64,000 nucleotides of DNA from Acinetobacter marinus (GCF_900096915.1 NZ_FMYK01000001.1:186001-250000); one strand, 5' to 3'. Shown: positions 8,647-17,059, counted from the stretch's first letter. Notes: a model not told the origin generated them from the sequence alone. Numbers and translations are program-made.

Positions 8647-9591
8647 ATGCAGAGTACGCTTCCAGTGGTCAATCTCATGGGACCTACAGCCAGTGGCAAA
8701 ACCGCATTGGCTTGTGCGCTGTATGACACAGGTCAGTTTGAAATCATTTCGGTGGATTCCGCATTGGTCTATCGTGATATGGACATTGGTACTGCCAAAC
8801 CCAGTAAAGCTGAGCAGGGGCAATATCCGCACCATTTGATTGATATTATTGATCCGACGCAGGTCTATTCGGCAGCCGAGTTTGTCGAAGATGCAGAGCG
8901 TTTAATTGATCAAATCCATGCAAAAGGAAAAATTCCACTCTTGGTGGGTGGGACGATGTTGTATTTCAAGAGTTTACTCGAAGGCTTAGCGGATAATCTA
9001 CCGAGCGCCGATGCCAGTGTACGTGCAGAGATTGAAGCTGAAGCAGCACAACATGGTTGGGCGCATGTCTTTGAAGAATTACAACTTGTTGATCCGATCG
9101 CAGGAGATAAGTTCAAAGTCAGTGATCGTCAGCGCATTATCCGTGCTTTAGAGGTTTATCGTCTGACTGGACAGCCAATTACCCAGTTGCAAGCTGAACA
9201 GGTTAAACGTGAAAACTATAAATATCACTTTGAAAATTATGCGCTTGTCCCAGATCGTGCAGAATTGCATCAACGTATTGCACTGCGTTTGGATCAAATG
9301 TGGGAAATCGGTTTTTTCAATGAGGTGAAGGCACTTATAGAAAAATATGATGTGAATGCCGAAACCCCGTCGATGCGTAGCGTAGGCTATCGTCAGGCAC
9401 TCGAATATTTGCAACAAAGTGATACAAATCTCATTTCTTTTGAGGAAATGCAGTTAAAAGCGCTATATGCGACACGGCAACTGGCGAAACGTCAATATAC
9501 ATGGTTGAAATCTCTGCAAAATCTCCATAGTTTTCACAATTATTATACGCTTTCACAAGGGCATGAGGACTTGCTAAAGCGCTTCACTTAG
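8647..9591 (+). CDS. miaA: tRNA dimethylallyltransferase
   Basis: MiaA transfers a dimethylallyl group to A37 of tRNAs reading UNN codons, the first step towards ms2i6A. The P-loop GPTASGKTAL lies near residue 12, followed by SVDSALVYRDMDIGTAKP, GGTMLYFKSLLEG and a C-terminal ATRQLAKRQYTWL typical of the family. The length of 314 residues is normal. The frame is open further upstream, but ATG 8647 is chosen because it gives the canonical N-terminus and lies one base after the mutL stop, with GAGGTG as ribosome binding site inside mutL. The tsaE-mutL-miaA-hfq order is the classic gammaproteobacterial cluster. Confidence 0.96.
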   Translation: MQSTLPVVNLMGPTASGKTALACALYDTGQFEIISVDSALVYRDMDIGTAKPSKAEQGQYPHHLIDIIDPTQVYSAAEFVEDAERLIDQIHAKGKIPLLVGGTMLYFKSLLEGLADNLPSADASVRAEIEAEAAQHGWAHVFEELQLVDPIAGDKFKVSDRQRIIRALEVYRLTGQPITQLQAEQVKRENYKYHFENYALVPDRAELHQRIALRLDQMWEIGFFNEVKALIEKYDVNAETPSMRSVGYRQALEYLQQSDTNLISFEEMQLKALYATRQLAKRQYTWLKSLQNLHSFHNYYTLSQGHEDLLKRFT

Positions 9592-9687
9592 CGCAAAATT
9601 GAAGGGTCACCTTTGATTATAATTTTTTGTGAAATATGAAGGTGAAATTTTTTGCGCTGATATTTAAATTATTTTTGGAGTAATAAA

Positions 9688-10005
9688 ATGTCTAAAGGTC
9701 AAACCTTACAAGATCCGTTCCTAAATTCTCTTCGTAAAGAACGTATTCCAGTTTCTATCTTCTTGGTTAACGGTATTAAACTACAAGGTCATATTGAGTC
9801 TTTTGACCAATACGTGGTTTTGCTGAAAAACACAGTAAGCCAAATGGTCTACAAACACGCTATTTCTACAGTTGTTCCTGCACGTAATCCACGTCCAGCG
9901 GGTGCACCTGCAACTGGCGGTCAAGGCGGTGGCTTTGGTGGTCAGGGTGGCTTTGACAACGACCAACAAGATGGTGGCGAAGACGATTCAAATAACAACC
10001 GTTAA
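9688..10005 (+). CDS. hfq: RNA chaperone Hfq
   Basis: Hfq forms hexamers that pair small RNAs with mRNAs. The Sm core (about residues 8-68) is fully conserved: DPFLNSLRKERIPVSIFLVNGIKLQG, then FDQYVVLLKN, and the YKHAIST motif. The tail is glycine-rich then acidic (GGQGGGFGGQGGFDNDQQDG and on), typical in kind for Moraxellaceae. At 105 residues in total it is much shorter than the roughly 170-residue Acinetobacter proteins known to me. GGAG precedes the ATG. A separate promoter in the 96-base gap after miaA is likely but not clear. Confidence 0.97.
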   Translation: MSKGQTLQDPFLNSLRKERIPVSIFLVNGIKLQGHIESFDQYVVLLKNTVSQMVYKHAISTVVPARNPRPAGAPATGGQGGGFGGQGGFDNDQQDGGEDDSNNNR

Positions 10006-10022
10006 TCGAATCAATTCACCGA

Positions 10023-10050
10023 AAAAACTGGGCACCGTCCCAGTTTTTTT
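10023..10050 (+). terminator. Rho-independent terminator after hfq
   Basis: The stem AAAAACTGGG / CCCAGTTTTT has a 6-base loop and ends in a T run. Confidence 0.9.
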
Positions 10051-10202
10051 ATGTCTGCATGTCGAGCAACATGGTCTGAAAGAATGAAATGCTTCACAAA
10101 TTATTGTGATTTAAAACTTGCTCAATCATCAAAAATATCATTAAGATAGATAAATCAGTTGATGATCATTTTTGACAATATCGCACTTCATCAGGGGGCA
10201 AT

Positions 10203-10997
10203 ATGCAAAGAATTCCCAATGAAACCAAATTATTTATTTTTGATATTGATGGCACCTTACATGTCGATGGGGTGTTAGTTTCGGGTGCGCTGGAGTTATT
10301 ACAACGTCTTAGGCAGGAAAATTTTCAGATCCGTTTTATGACCAATACCACCACCAAAAGTCAGCAGATGCTTTTGGATCAACTCAATGGTTTAGGCATT
10401 GAAGCGAACACAGACGAGATTTTGAGTGCCCCAGAAGCCAGTCGTATTTTCTTAAAACAAGAACAACAATCTTCAGGACGACCACTTAAAATATGGGCGG
10501 TGGTGAATGATCATATCCGCGCCGATTTTGATGCATTTGAACATAGCAGTGAGCGCCCTGACTTTGTGGTGATTGGCGACATTGGTAAAGATTGGTCGAT
10601 TGATTTGCTTAACCAAATTTTTAGCTGTTTAAACCGTGGTGCCAAACTGATTGCCTTGCATAAAAATAAATTTTGGCAAACACGGCAAGGGCTAAAAGTT
10701 GATATTGGCTTGTTTATTGCTGGACTTGAATATGTGTCGAGTCAATCTGCACTGATTATGGGCAAACCGAATATCACTTTTTTTAAGCAGGTTTTGGCGA
10801 GTGCACACTGTGATGCCAGTGAAGCAGTGTTGATCGGTGATGATATTGATAGCGATGTCGGCGGTGCACAGCGTTTGGATATTTTTTCAGTCTTGGTTAA
10901 AACAGGGAAATATCGTAGTGAATACCATGCAGAATCGAAAATACAGCCAGACTTGGTGATTGATAGTGTGGCAGATTTGGCGCAGTACTTAGCGTAA
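10203..10997 (+). CDS. HAD-superfamily IIA phosphatase, LHPP-like
   Basis: This 264-residue protein shows the HAD motif I FDIDGTL near residue 14 and motif II TNTTTKS. A C2-type cap follows, then GKPNITFF and motif IV LIGDDIDSDVGGAQ, followed by LVKTGKYR. The pattern fits the IIA subgroup that includes phospholysine/phosphohistidine pyrophosphatase (LHPP) and NagD-like enzymes. Asp of motif I is the nucleophile and the GDD pair binds magnesium. Substrate is unknown. GGGGG lies 6 bases before the ATG. It is flanked by hfq and an FKBP gene with no obvious operon partner. Confidence 0.8.
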   Translation: MQRIPNETKLFIFDIDGTLHVDGVLVSGALELLQRLRQENFQIRFMTNTTTKSQQMLLDQLNGLGIEANTDEILSAPEASRIFLKQEQQSSGRPLKIWAVVNDHIRADFDAFEHSSERPDFVVIGDIGKDWSIDLLNQIFSCLNRGAKLIALHKNKFWQTRQGLKVDIGLFIAGLEYVSSQSALIMGKPNITFFKQVLASAHCDASEAVLIGDDIDSDVGGAQRLDIFSVLVKTGKYRSEYHAESKIQPDLVIDSVADLAQYLA

Positions 10998-11058
10998 TGA
11001 TGCGTTAGAGAATCAAGATGATTGAGGATGGTTGGGCTTGTCACGTTTCGATCAGCAT

Positions 11059-11091
11059 AAAAAATGCAGTCCAAAAGGGGAATGGACTGCA
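11059..11091 (-). terminator. Rho-independent terminator of S1
   Basis: The 9-bp stem TGCAGTCCA/TGGACTGCA is followed on the minus strand by six T. Confidence 0.8.
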
Positions 11092-11146
11092 AACTTGGTC
11101 ATCTGCCTGGAGAACAGATCACCTAAACTGAAGGAATCATCTCAGT
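11059..11146 (-). ncRNA. Candidate small RNA S1
   Basis: On the minus strand a promoter-like pair (TTGAAA at 11182-11177, 17 bases, CATATA at 11159-11154) precedes three hairpins: CTGA/TCAG, GGTGATCTG/CAGATGACC (11097-11123), and a 9-bp terminator stem TGCAGTCCA/TGGACTGCA followed by six U. The loops are pyrimidine-rich (UUCCU, UUCUCC, UUCCCC), complementary to Shine-Dalgarno sequences. It lies between two plus-strand genes, so it is not explained as their terminator. No family is recognised. Confidence 0.5.
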
Positions 11147-11266
11147 TACTTTATATATGCGGTTTATTCGGGTGAATTTCAAGCAGGATTTGATAAAAAT
11201 CATCACAAAGTATGTCTGAGTTGTTTAAGATAAAAGTAATGATGATAAATGCGTGGATAATGTCTG

Positions 11267-11638
11267 ATGCAAGACTTACAAGTAATTGATTTAATTGAAG
11301 GCACAGGAAAGGCTGCGGTTAAAGGTGCGTTGATTAAAACACACTATACAGGGTGGCTGGAAGATGGCACAAAATTTGACTCATCACATGACCGTGGACA
11401 ACCTTTTCAATGTGTGATTGGCACAGGGCGGGTGATCAAAGGCTGGGATCAAGGCATGCTCGGTACGAATATTGACCCTGACAGTGTCATTTCTGCGATG
11501 AAAGTGGGTGGTAAGCGGAAGTTGCTAGTACCTGCACATTTGGGCTATGGTGAACGTCAAATGGGCAAGCTGATTCCACCAAATTCTAATTTAACTTTTG
11601 AAATTGAGTTACTGGAAGTTTTAACACGTGATGACTGA
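11267..11638 (+). CDS. FKBP-type peptidyl-prolyl cis-trans isomerase
   Basis: This is a single-domain cytosolic FKBP of 123 residues with no signal peptide. The fold markers are visible: VKGALIKTHYTGWLEDGTKFDSS, then the substrate-pocket stretch VIGTGRVIKGWDQGMLG, and a flap with KRKLLVPAHLGYGERQMGKLIPPNSNLTFEIELL. The aromatic pocket residues (Tyr, Phe, Trp, Tyr, Phe) are in place, so activity is expected. An insert NIDPDSVISAMKV lengthens the segment between GWDQGM and the KRKL strand. An alternative ATG seven bases upstream is in another frame. It precedes the alcohol dehydrogenase by about 115 bases and may be separate from it. Confidence 0.9.
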   Translation: MQDLQVIDLIEGTGKAAVKGALIKTHYTGWLEDGTKFDSSHDRGQPFQCVIGTGRVIKGWDQGMLGTNIDPDSVISAMKVGGKRKLLVPAHLGYGERQMGKLIPPNSNLTFEIELLEVLTRDD

Positions 11639-11753
11639 TTTTTGCAGATGTGCTTTTACAGATTAATTTTGCAGATTAGTTTTCTCCTGATCTTGCAAAC
11701 CTTGTGACATAGATGCTGTTGTCATTTATTTAGATATGAATAAGGAATTTTTT

Positions 11754-12869
11754 ATGAAATCTCGTGCTGCTGTTGCTTTCGCTGCGGGTGAACCCTTACA
11801 AATTGTTGAAATCGATGTTGCGCCACCAAAAGCGGGTGAAGTACTGATTAAAATCACCCATACAGGCGTATGTCATACCGATGCTTTTACCTTATCTGGT
11901 GATGATCCAGAAGGGGTATTTCCTGCCGTGCTTGGGCATGAGGGTGCAGGAATTGTGGTTGAAGTCGGTGAAGGCGTGACCAGTGTGGCGCCAGGAGATC
12001 ATGTGATTCCGCTGTACACCGCCGAGTGTAAAGAATGTCTATTCTGCAAATCAGGTAAAACCAATCTTTGCGTTGCGGTGCGTGCCACACAAGGCAAAGG
12101 TGTGATGCCTGATGGGACGACACGCTTTTCTTATAATGGCGAGCCGATTTATCACTATATGGGCTGTTCAACCTTTAGTGAATATACTGTGGTTGCAGAA
12201 GTTTCCTTGGCAAAAGTCAATCCAGAAGCCAATCCTGAACAAGTTTGCTTGCTTGGTTGTGGTGTGACCACAGGGATTGGTGCGGTACATAACACAGCCA
12301 AAGTACAAGAAGGCGATAGCGTGGCAGTATTTGGCTTGGGCGGGATCGGTCTAGCGGTAGTACAAGGTGCTCGCCAAGCCAAAGCGGGGCGCATCATCGT
12401 GGTCGATACCAACCCTGACAAATTTGAATTGGCAAAACAGTTTGGTGCAACCGATTGTGTCAATCCAAAAGATTATGACAAACCAATCCAGCAAGTTATC
12501 GTAGAAATGACGGATTGGGGCGTAGATCATTCTTTTGAATGCATCGGTAATGTCAATGTCATGCGTTCGGCATTAGAATCGGCTCATCGTGGTTGGGGTC
12601 AATCGGTAATTATTGGTGTGGCGGGTGCTGGTCAAGAAGTTTCAACGCGCCCATTCCAATTGGTTACAGGTCGTACGTGGAAAGGTACAGCTTTTGGTGG
12701 GGTAAAAGGTCGCTCACAACTGCCAAAAATGGTTGAAGATGCCATGAAAGGTGAGATTGAACTTGCGCCATTTGTCACGCATACCATGCCACTTGAGCAA
12801 ATCAATGAAGCCTTTGAGCTGATGCATGAGGGTAAATCGATCCGTAGTGTAGTGCATTTTTCAGAATAA
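11754..12869 (+). CDS. frmA: Class III alcohol dehydrogenase, S-(hydroxymethyl)glutathione dehydrogenase
   Basis: FrmA oxidises the glutathione adduct of formaldehyde with NAD+ and also reduces S-nitrosoglutathione. MKSRAAVAF is the canonical start. The frame allows an upstream ATG at 11736, but AAGGAA sits correctly before 11754. Features in order: CHTDAFTLSGDDPEG with the catalytic-zinc cysteine, GHEGAGIVVEVG with zinc His-Glu, the structural-zinc loop ECKECLFCKSGKTNLC, then the NAD-binding GLGGIGLAVVQGA and VDTNPDKFE. Length is 371 residues, normal for class III. No frmR repressor or formylglutathione hydrolase is adjacent. Confidence 0.95.
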   Translation: MKSRAAVAFAAGEPLQIVEIDVAPPKAGEVLIKITHTGVCHTDAFTLSGDDPEGVFPAVLGHEGAGIVVEVGEGVTSVAPGDHVIPLYTAECKECLFCKSGKTNLCVAVRATQGKGVMPDGTTRFSYNGEPIYHYMGCSTFSEYTVVAEVSLAKVNPEANPEQVCLLGCGVTTGIGAVHNTAKVQEGDSVAVFGLGGIGLAVVQGARQAKAGRIIVVDTNPDKFELAKQFGATDCVNPKDYDKPIQQVIVEMTDWGVDHSFECIGNVNVMRSALESAHRGWGQSVIIGVAGAGQEVSTRPFQLVTGRTWKGTAFGGVKGRSQLPKMVEDAMKGEIELAPFVTHTMPLEQINEAFELMHEGKSIRSVVHFSE

Positions 12870-12881
12870 ATGCAAAAGTGC

Positions 12882-12910
12882 TTGTCAAAGCATCAAACTA
12901 CAGGTATGTT
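12882..12910 (+). promoter_or_regulatory. Candidate promoter of the DAHP synthase leader
   Basis: TTGTCA and TATGTT are separated by 17 bases and would start a transcript near 12917, about 30 bases before the leader peptide start codon. Confidence 0.4.
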
Positions 12911-12947
12911 ATTGAAAGTTTAATGAGATACTTAGTTTGGACACAAG

Positions 12948-13004
12948 ATGTTAAAGCAACCGATGAATCAAAACGCATATTTTTATTTCTGGCAGTTTAA
13001 TTAA
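12948..13004 (+). CDS. Aromatic leader peptide of a transcription attenuator
   Basis: An 18-codon frame reads MLKQPMNQNAYFYFWQFN. Its second half holds Tyr, Phe, Tyr, Phe, Trp and Phe within eight codons, the three aromatic products of the pathway that the downstream DAHP synthase begins. GGA lies six bases before the ATG. The stop codon is followed at once by alternative hairpins and a strong terminator. This combination is the hallmark of ribosome-mediated attenuation, as in the phe and trp operons. The density of aromatic codons makes chance unlikely. Confidence 0.8.
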   Translation: MLKQPMNQNAYFYFWQFN

Positions 13005-13006
13005 TT

Positions 13007-13077
13007 GCCCGAGTGCGTTTGGGCGACGGTTGCCCAACAAGTTAATACCTGATCGGCAACCCCGATCAGGTTTTTTT
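13007..13077 (+). promoter_or_regulatory. Attenuator: competing hairpins and terminator
   Basis: Four alternative pairings can be read: A-B, GCCCGA (13007-13012) with TTGGGC (13019-13024); B-C, TTGGGC with GCCCAA (13032-13037); C-D, GGTTGCC (13028-13034) with GGCAACC (13055-13061); and the terminator, ACCTGATCGG (13047-13056) with CCGATCAGGT (13062-13071) plus a T run. D overlaps the terminator stem. A ribosome at the leader stop codon would cover A, so B-C forms and the terminator folds. A ribosome stalled earlier on the aromatic codons leaves A free, so A-B and C-D form and transcription continues. Segments are seen; the switch is inferred. Confidence 0.75.
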
Positions 13078-13257
13078 ATGTCTGTTGTGAATATTTAACT
13101 CGTTTTTTTAAATGTTTTGGAGAATGTAAATGTATTTAGTGAATGATTTTTATGCGAACAATTATTTTAAATTTGAGCGATTTACGAGTTATTGGCTCTA
13201 CAACACTATTCAACATCAAATACATCAACATTCACTACATTTAAAGAGTACGAAGTC

Positions 13258-14400
13258 ATGTCAAACCTTAATGCGCAAATAAACACTCAACTATCAAATA
13301 CCGATTCTAAAGCTACATCGCAAAGCACAGTTTTACCGTCTCCTTACGCTTTAAAGCAAAAATATGCTTTATCGCAAATCGTACAGCAACACATTGCACA
13401 ACACCGCCAAGAGATTAAAAGTATTTTAAATGGGGATGATCCTCGACTTTTGGTCATCGTTGGACCCTGTTCAATCCATGAGCCACAAGCAGTACTTGAG
13501 TATGCACAGCGCCTTAAAACCCTTGCTGATCAGCATCAAAATATCTTAAAAATCGTTATGCGCACCTACCTTGAAAAACCTCGTAGCACGGTGGGCTGGA
13601 AAGGTTATGTCTATGATCCAAGCCTAAAAGGACAAAGTAGCCTGACTGAGGGTTTGCAGCTGAGTCGTGAATTATTGGTACAAATTGCTGAAATGAATTT
13701 ACCGATGGCGACCGAAGTGTTAAATCCGATGTTGAGTCATTATTTTGATGATTTGTACAGTTGGGGAGCGATTGGCGCACGTACCAGTGAGTCGCAAATT
13801 CATCGTGAGATCGCCAGTAATTTGCCATATGCGCTTGGCTTTAAAAATGGTACAGACGGCAATGTTGATATTGCGCTCGACGCCATACAATCCGCTAGCA
13901 ATCCGCATCAATTTCTCGGTTTAAATAATCAAGGGCAATCGTCGCTCATTGAAAGTACTGGAAATGACAGCTTGCAAGTGATTTTACGAGGCAGTCAGTA
14001 TGGTACAAATTATGATTTAGCATCCGTTCAAGCGGTGCAACAGCGTATGCAAAAGCGCAATATGCACGGTGCAATTATCATTGATTGTAGTCATGGCAAT
14101 AGTCAAAAAAATCCAGATTTGCAACCACAAGTGCTGAACACGATTGCTGAGCAATTGGCTGAATCACAAATCAGAGGCGTGATGATCGAAAGCCATCTGC
14201 AACATGGTAAGCAGTCCATTGATGCAAAAGTTTTGCAATATGGCTGTTCGGTGACTGATGGCTGTATCGGTTGGGCTGAAACTGAATCTGCTTTGGCGGA
14301 TTTGGCAAAGCATGTGGCGAATTGCCAAAACCCAAAAGCTCAGATGATAGATCAGGCACGTCAAGAGCCGATTCAAACGCAGACATTGGAATGTGTTTAA
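13258..14400 (+). CDS. 3-deoxy-7-phosphoheptulonate (DAHP) synthase, class I
   Basis: This enzyme condenses phosphoenolpyruvate and erythrose 4-phosphate, the first step of the shikimate pathway. It is the AroF/AroG/AroH type: VGPCSIHEP at about residues 68-76, MRTYLEKPRSTVGWKGYVYDP, GARTSESQIHRE, LGFKNGTDG, IDCSHGNSQK with metal ligands, and the C-terminal SVTDGCIGWAETE. ATG 13258 gives 380 residues. The frame extends upstream to a TTG at 13192, but without a good ribosome binding site. The upstream leader predicts control by phenylalanine, tyrosine and tryptophan supply together. Which feedback inhibitor it senses cannot be read, so no aroF/G/H letter is given. Confidence 0.93.
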   Translation: MSNLNAQINTQLSNTDSKATSQSTVLPSPYALKQKYALSQIVQQHIAQHRQEIKSILNGDDPRLLVIVGPCSIHEPQAVLEYAQRLKTLADQHQNILKIVMRTYLEKPRSTVGWKGYVYDPSLKGQSSLTEGLQLSRELLVQIAEMNLPMATEVLNPMLSHYFDDLYSWGAIGARTSESQIHREIASNLPYALGFKNGTDGNVDIALDAIQSASNPHQFLGLNNQGQSSLIESTGNDSLQVILRGSQYGTNYDLASVQAVQQRMQKRNMHGAIIIDCSHGNSQKNPDLQPQVLNTIAEQLAESQIRGVMIESHLQHGKQSIDAKVLQYGCSVTDGCIGWAETESALADLAKHVANCQNPKAQMIDQARQEPIQTQTLECV

Positions 14401-14416
14401 ACTGCTTTTGCCCAGT

Positions 14417-14914
14417 TTATACCGTTAACAGGCGCTCAATGAGCGCTTGATAATGCACCTGAATGTCCTCTGCAAGAATGTCATAGGTATTATCAAATTG
14501 CACCATTGGATAGCCTTCTTTCCAAAATGGGAAAGCATCATTCAGATCGGCTGTGACCACTGCATCTTCATGCAAAATACTTTGAGAAATCAATGATAAA
14601 ACTTGTGCGGTATTGGCACCATCAATGCTGAGATAATCAATATCATGTTGTTTAAGTAAGCGAATACGGTCTTTTTTGAAGCGGAGTTTACGAGTTTGTC
14701 CCGCATGTAGCCCAAAACGCAGACTAATCGCTTCAGCAAGGTATTGTTCAAAGCTGGTATTTAATTCGACCAATGCATTTTTATAGCTTTCTTGACGCTG
14801 CGTTTTGTTGCTCCGTTGCAAAAGTTGAGTCGACGCTTTAGTGAGATCCACCTGTTGTAATTTTTCGAGTTTTTCTTTTAATTCAGCAGATAATGGTACA
14901 GATGGATTCGACAT
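14417..14914 (-). CDS. Conserved hypothetical protein
   Basis: This 165-residue soluble protein has no signal peptide or membrane segment. The N-terminal half is rich in Lys, Gln, Leu and Glu and probably helical. The middle has a very basic stretch (GQTRKLRFKKDRIRLLKQHD). The C-terminal half is acidic and contains DLNDAFPFWKEGYPMVQFDN. I do not recognise the family. It is convergent with the DAHP synthase gene (16 bases between stop codons) and separated from the upstream Tim44-like gene by its terminator, so it is transcribed alone. Confidence 0.6.
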   Translation of the reverse strand: MSNPSVPLSAELKEKLEKLQQVDLTKASTQLLQRSNKTQRQESYKNALVELNTSFEQYLAEAISLRFGLHAGQTRKLRFKKDRIRLLKQHDIDYLSIDGANTAQVLSLISQSILHEDAVVTADLNDAFPFWKEGYPMVQFDNTYDILAEDIQVHYQALIERLLTV

Positions 14915-14986
14915 AAAAATATACTCAAAAAATTTCAGGCATTATAACTTGCATGCGCTAGAAAGCTATTGCTAATTCTCGCCATA

Positions 14987-15017
14987 AAAAAATGACCGCC
15001 ATTAAGGCAGTCATTTT
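14987..15017 (-). terminator. Rho-independent terminator of the Tim44-like gene
   Basis: The stem AAAATGACTGCC / GGCGGTCATTTT on the minus strand has one mismatch and is followed by a T run. Confidence 0.8.
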
Positions 15018-15047
15018 ACTCAATGCAATTGTGGATTTCCAAAAGGT

Positions 15048-16049
15048 TTACACTTGTTGAATCCCAGCCACCAACCATTCTTCTTGGCTATCAGCTGTTT
15101 TGACAAAGTGCCAAATCTCAGTAAAGGGTTGTGGTAGGCTATTTAAGTCTTCACTCACCGTACCCGTAAAGCGCACACTCACCACGTATTGACCATTTTC
15201 AGTCGCTTGATCCACAATGTTCGCAGTCAAGTTGCTAAACTCAGCCACATCTTGATTATTGGCAATTTCTTGGTGCATCTGTTGATACATATCCGCTGTG
15301 AAATATTTACGGATTTCTTCGATATTGCTTGCACTATTCATCGCTTGAATATGATTAAAGCGTTGACGTGCAAAACGTAAGAATGTTGCAGGCTCAGTCC
15401 CATCAGGCAGGGCATTGCCACTGCTCATGGTCGCACCAAATGGCGCACTTGGCGGTGGCGTATTGTTGCTCGCACTGCCACCATTCAAAGGTTGACCGAA
15501 AATATTGGTATTACCTGATGGCGTATTTTGCTTTTGAAATGGGTTTTGAGTCGGCGTAGATTGTGTACGACCATTTTGTGACCCACCTTGACCTTGATTG
15601 TTCGGTGCATACGGATTACCGCCTGCGGGTTGTTGCTTTTTTCCAGTAAACTTGCGGAATAAAAAGAAAGCAATACCTGCGATCAAGATCAGCCAAATCC
15701 AGTTAAAGCCACTTTTTTCTTCTTGCTGTGCGGTTGGATTGGATTGGCGATCGTCATCAGCCATCGCATTGGCAGCAACAGCGCCAACCGCTGCACCAGC
15801 CACACCCGCAGCAACCATGCCACCAACATTCGAGCCACGACGTTGGGTTTGTGTATTGGCATTTTGCTGCGCATAGCTATTTGAATTAGCACTGTTTTGG
15901 CTGCTACTGCTATTATAGCTTTGGCTTGAGCTTTGACGTTTCATGCCATAACTTTTACCGCCACCAGCACGTTTTGCCTCAGCAATCGGCACCGCTAAAA
16001 GACTGGTTAACAAGACTGCAAGCACAGTGCTTTGTATTTTTTTTTGCAT
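15048..16049 (-). CDS. Tim44-like domain membrane protein
   Basis: This 333-residue protein starts with a Sec signal ending near AEA-K. A low-complexity Ser/Gln/Asn/Gly region with several Ala/Gly runs follows, then one transmembrane helix (FNWIWLILIAGIAFFLFRKF), a second Gln/Asn/Pro-rich linker, and a C-terminal Tim44-like domain from about residue 225 (FLRFARQRFNHIQ to EEWLVAGIQQV). Bacterial Tim44-like proteins of this layout are membrane-anchored and of unknown role; relatives of the domain bind membranes and other proteins. The start at 16049 is preferred because GGAAA lies 9 bases upstream. A TTG at 16058 is also in frame but sits directly against the GGAAA. Confidence 0.8.
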   Translation of the reverse strand: MQKKIQSTVLAVLLTSLLAVPIAEAKRAGGGKSYGMKRQSSSQSYNSSSSQNSANSNSYAQQNANTQTQRRGSNVGGMVAAGVAGAAVGAVAANAMADDDRQSNPTAQQEEKSGFNWIWLILIAGIAFFLFRKFTGKKQQPAGGNPYAPNNQGQGGSQNGRTQSTPTQNPFQKQNTPSGNTNIFGQPLNGGSASNNTPPPSAPFGATMSSGNALPDGTEPATFLRFARQRFNHIQAMNSASNIEEIRKYFTADMYQQMHQEIANNQDVAEFSNLTANIVDQATENGQYVVSVRFTGTVSEDLNSLPQPFTEIWHFVKTADSQEEWLVAGIQQV

Positions 16050-16193
16050 AAGATGCAATTTCCATATTGAGAAAAACTTCTATTTAATAATGCGGTAATT
16101 CTCATGAAATTCAAGTGCAAAGCTGTGACAAAATACAACGCCAAGCCATGATTATATTTGTAATATCAATTATTTTGGCGAAACGGTCGGAAT

Positions 16194-16868
16194 TTAGTCT
16201 GTAGCGGCGTCCAAATGGGCAATACCATCTTTGGGTAGTTGGTATGATTTTTCATGAAACAGACGAAACAATGCCTCACAGACCAGCGGATCGTATTTGG
16301 TCGACATGCCTTTTTTGATCTCGGCTAAGGCAGCATCAATACCAAGTTCTTGGCGATAAGAGCGCCGATTTCCCATCGCTTCTACAACATCAGCGACAAT
16401 TAAGATTTTGGCTTCAGGATAGAGTTGCTCGCCCGTAAGCCCATGCGGATAACCTGATCCGTCAATACGCTCATGGTGCTGACCGACAATTTCAGCAAGC
16501 GGGTAATCAAAAGGTAATGTCTTTAATATTTCAAAGGTCTGTACGACATGCGTTTTGACATAGCTATATTCATCGCTGGTGAGTTTGCCAGGCTTATGTA
16601 AAACTTCTGGTTTGATCGCCATTTTTCCAATATCGTGTAACAGCCCGATTTGAAACATTCTGCGGCAATAATATTCCGCCCAACCCAATTCCTTTGCGAT
16701 CGCTTCACACAGCATGCCGACACGAAGTTGATGACCAGCTGTATAAATATCTTGCAATTCATGCAATTTAAACAACACATCCGTAAAATGATCCATAGAT
16801 TTGCGCACGCTTTCTACAGCATCGAGGCTGGTAGCAAACGCATGTGGTGCAAATTGAGTAGGCTGCAT
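16194..16868 (-). CDS. HD-GYP domain protein, probable cyclic-di-GMP phosphodiesterase
   Basis: The domain covers most of the 224 residues. The key motifs are LLHDIGK (HD at residues 78-79), VGQHHERIDGSGYP (HH at 131-132 and GYP at 139-141), and LIVADVVEAM (Asp160). These are the metal ligands and the signature of HD-GYP enzymes, which hydrolyse cyclic di-GMP to pGpG or GMP. There is no receiver, PAS or membrane sensor domain; only a ~40-residue helical N-terminus precedes the fold, so input must come from a partner. The ribosome binding site is poor. The candidate RNA S2 ends about 155 bases upstream on the same strand. Confidence 0.85.
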   Translation of the reverse strand: MQPTQFAPHAFATSLDAVESVRKSMDHFTDVLFKLHELQDIYTAGHQLRVGMLCEAIAKELGWAEYYCRRMFQIGLLHDIGKMAIKPEVLHKPGKLTSDEYSYVKTHVVQTFEILKTLPFDYPLAEIVGQHHERIDGSGYPHGLTGEQLYPEAKILIVADVVEAMGNRRSYRQELGIDAALAEIKKGMSTKYDPLVCEALFRLFHEKSYQLPKDGIAHLDAATD

Positions 16869-17020
16869 AAAATCTATTTGAGGTCATGATGTGATACTAA
16901 ACTGTATAAACTGAAAATTAATCGGTTTCTCATTTACACAGCATTCGATAAATTTTACAAAAATATATCATATTTGCAACATAAAGTGTGAAGTTGGTCT
17001 AATTATTTTTAACATTCAGA

Positions 17021-17059
17021 CAAAATAAAGGTCAGTTAAGATGCGAGGCTTAACTGACC
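17021..17059 (-). terminator. Strong hairpin with U-rich tail (end of S2)
   Basis: The 11-bp perfect stem GGTCAGTTAAG / CTTAACTGACC has loop CCTCGCAT and is followed by TTTATTTTG on the minus strand. It lies between divergent genes, so neither needs it as a terminator. Confidence 0.7.
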
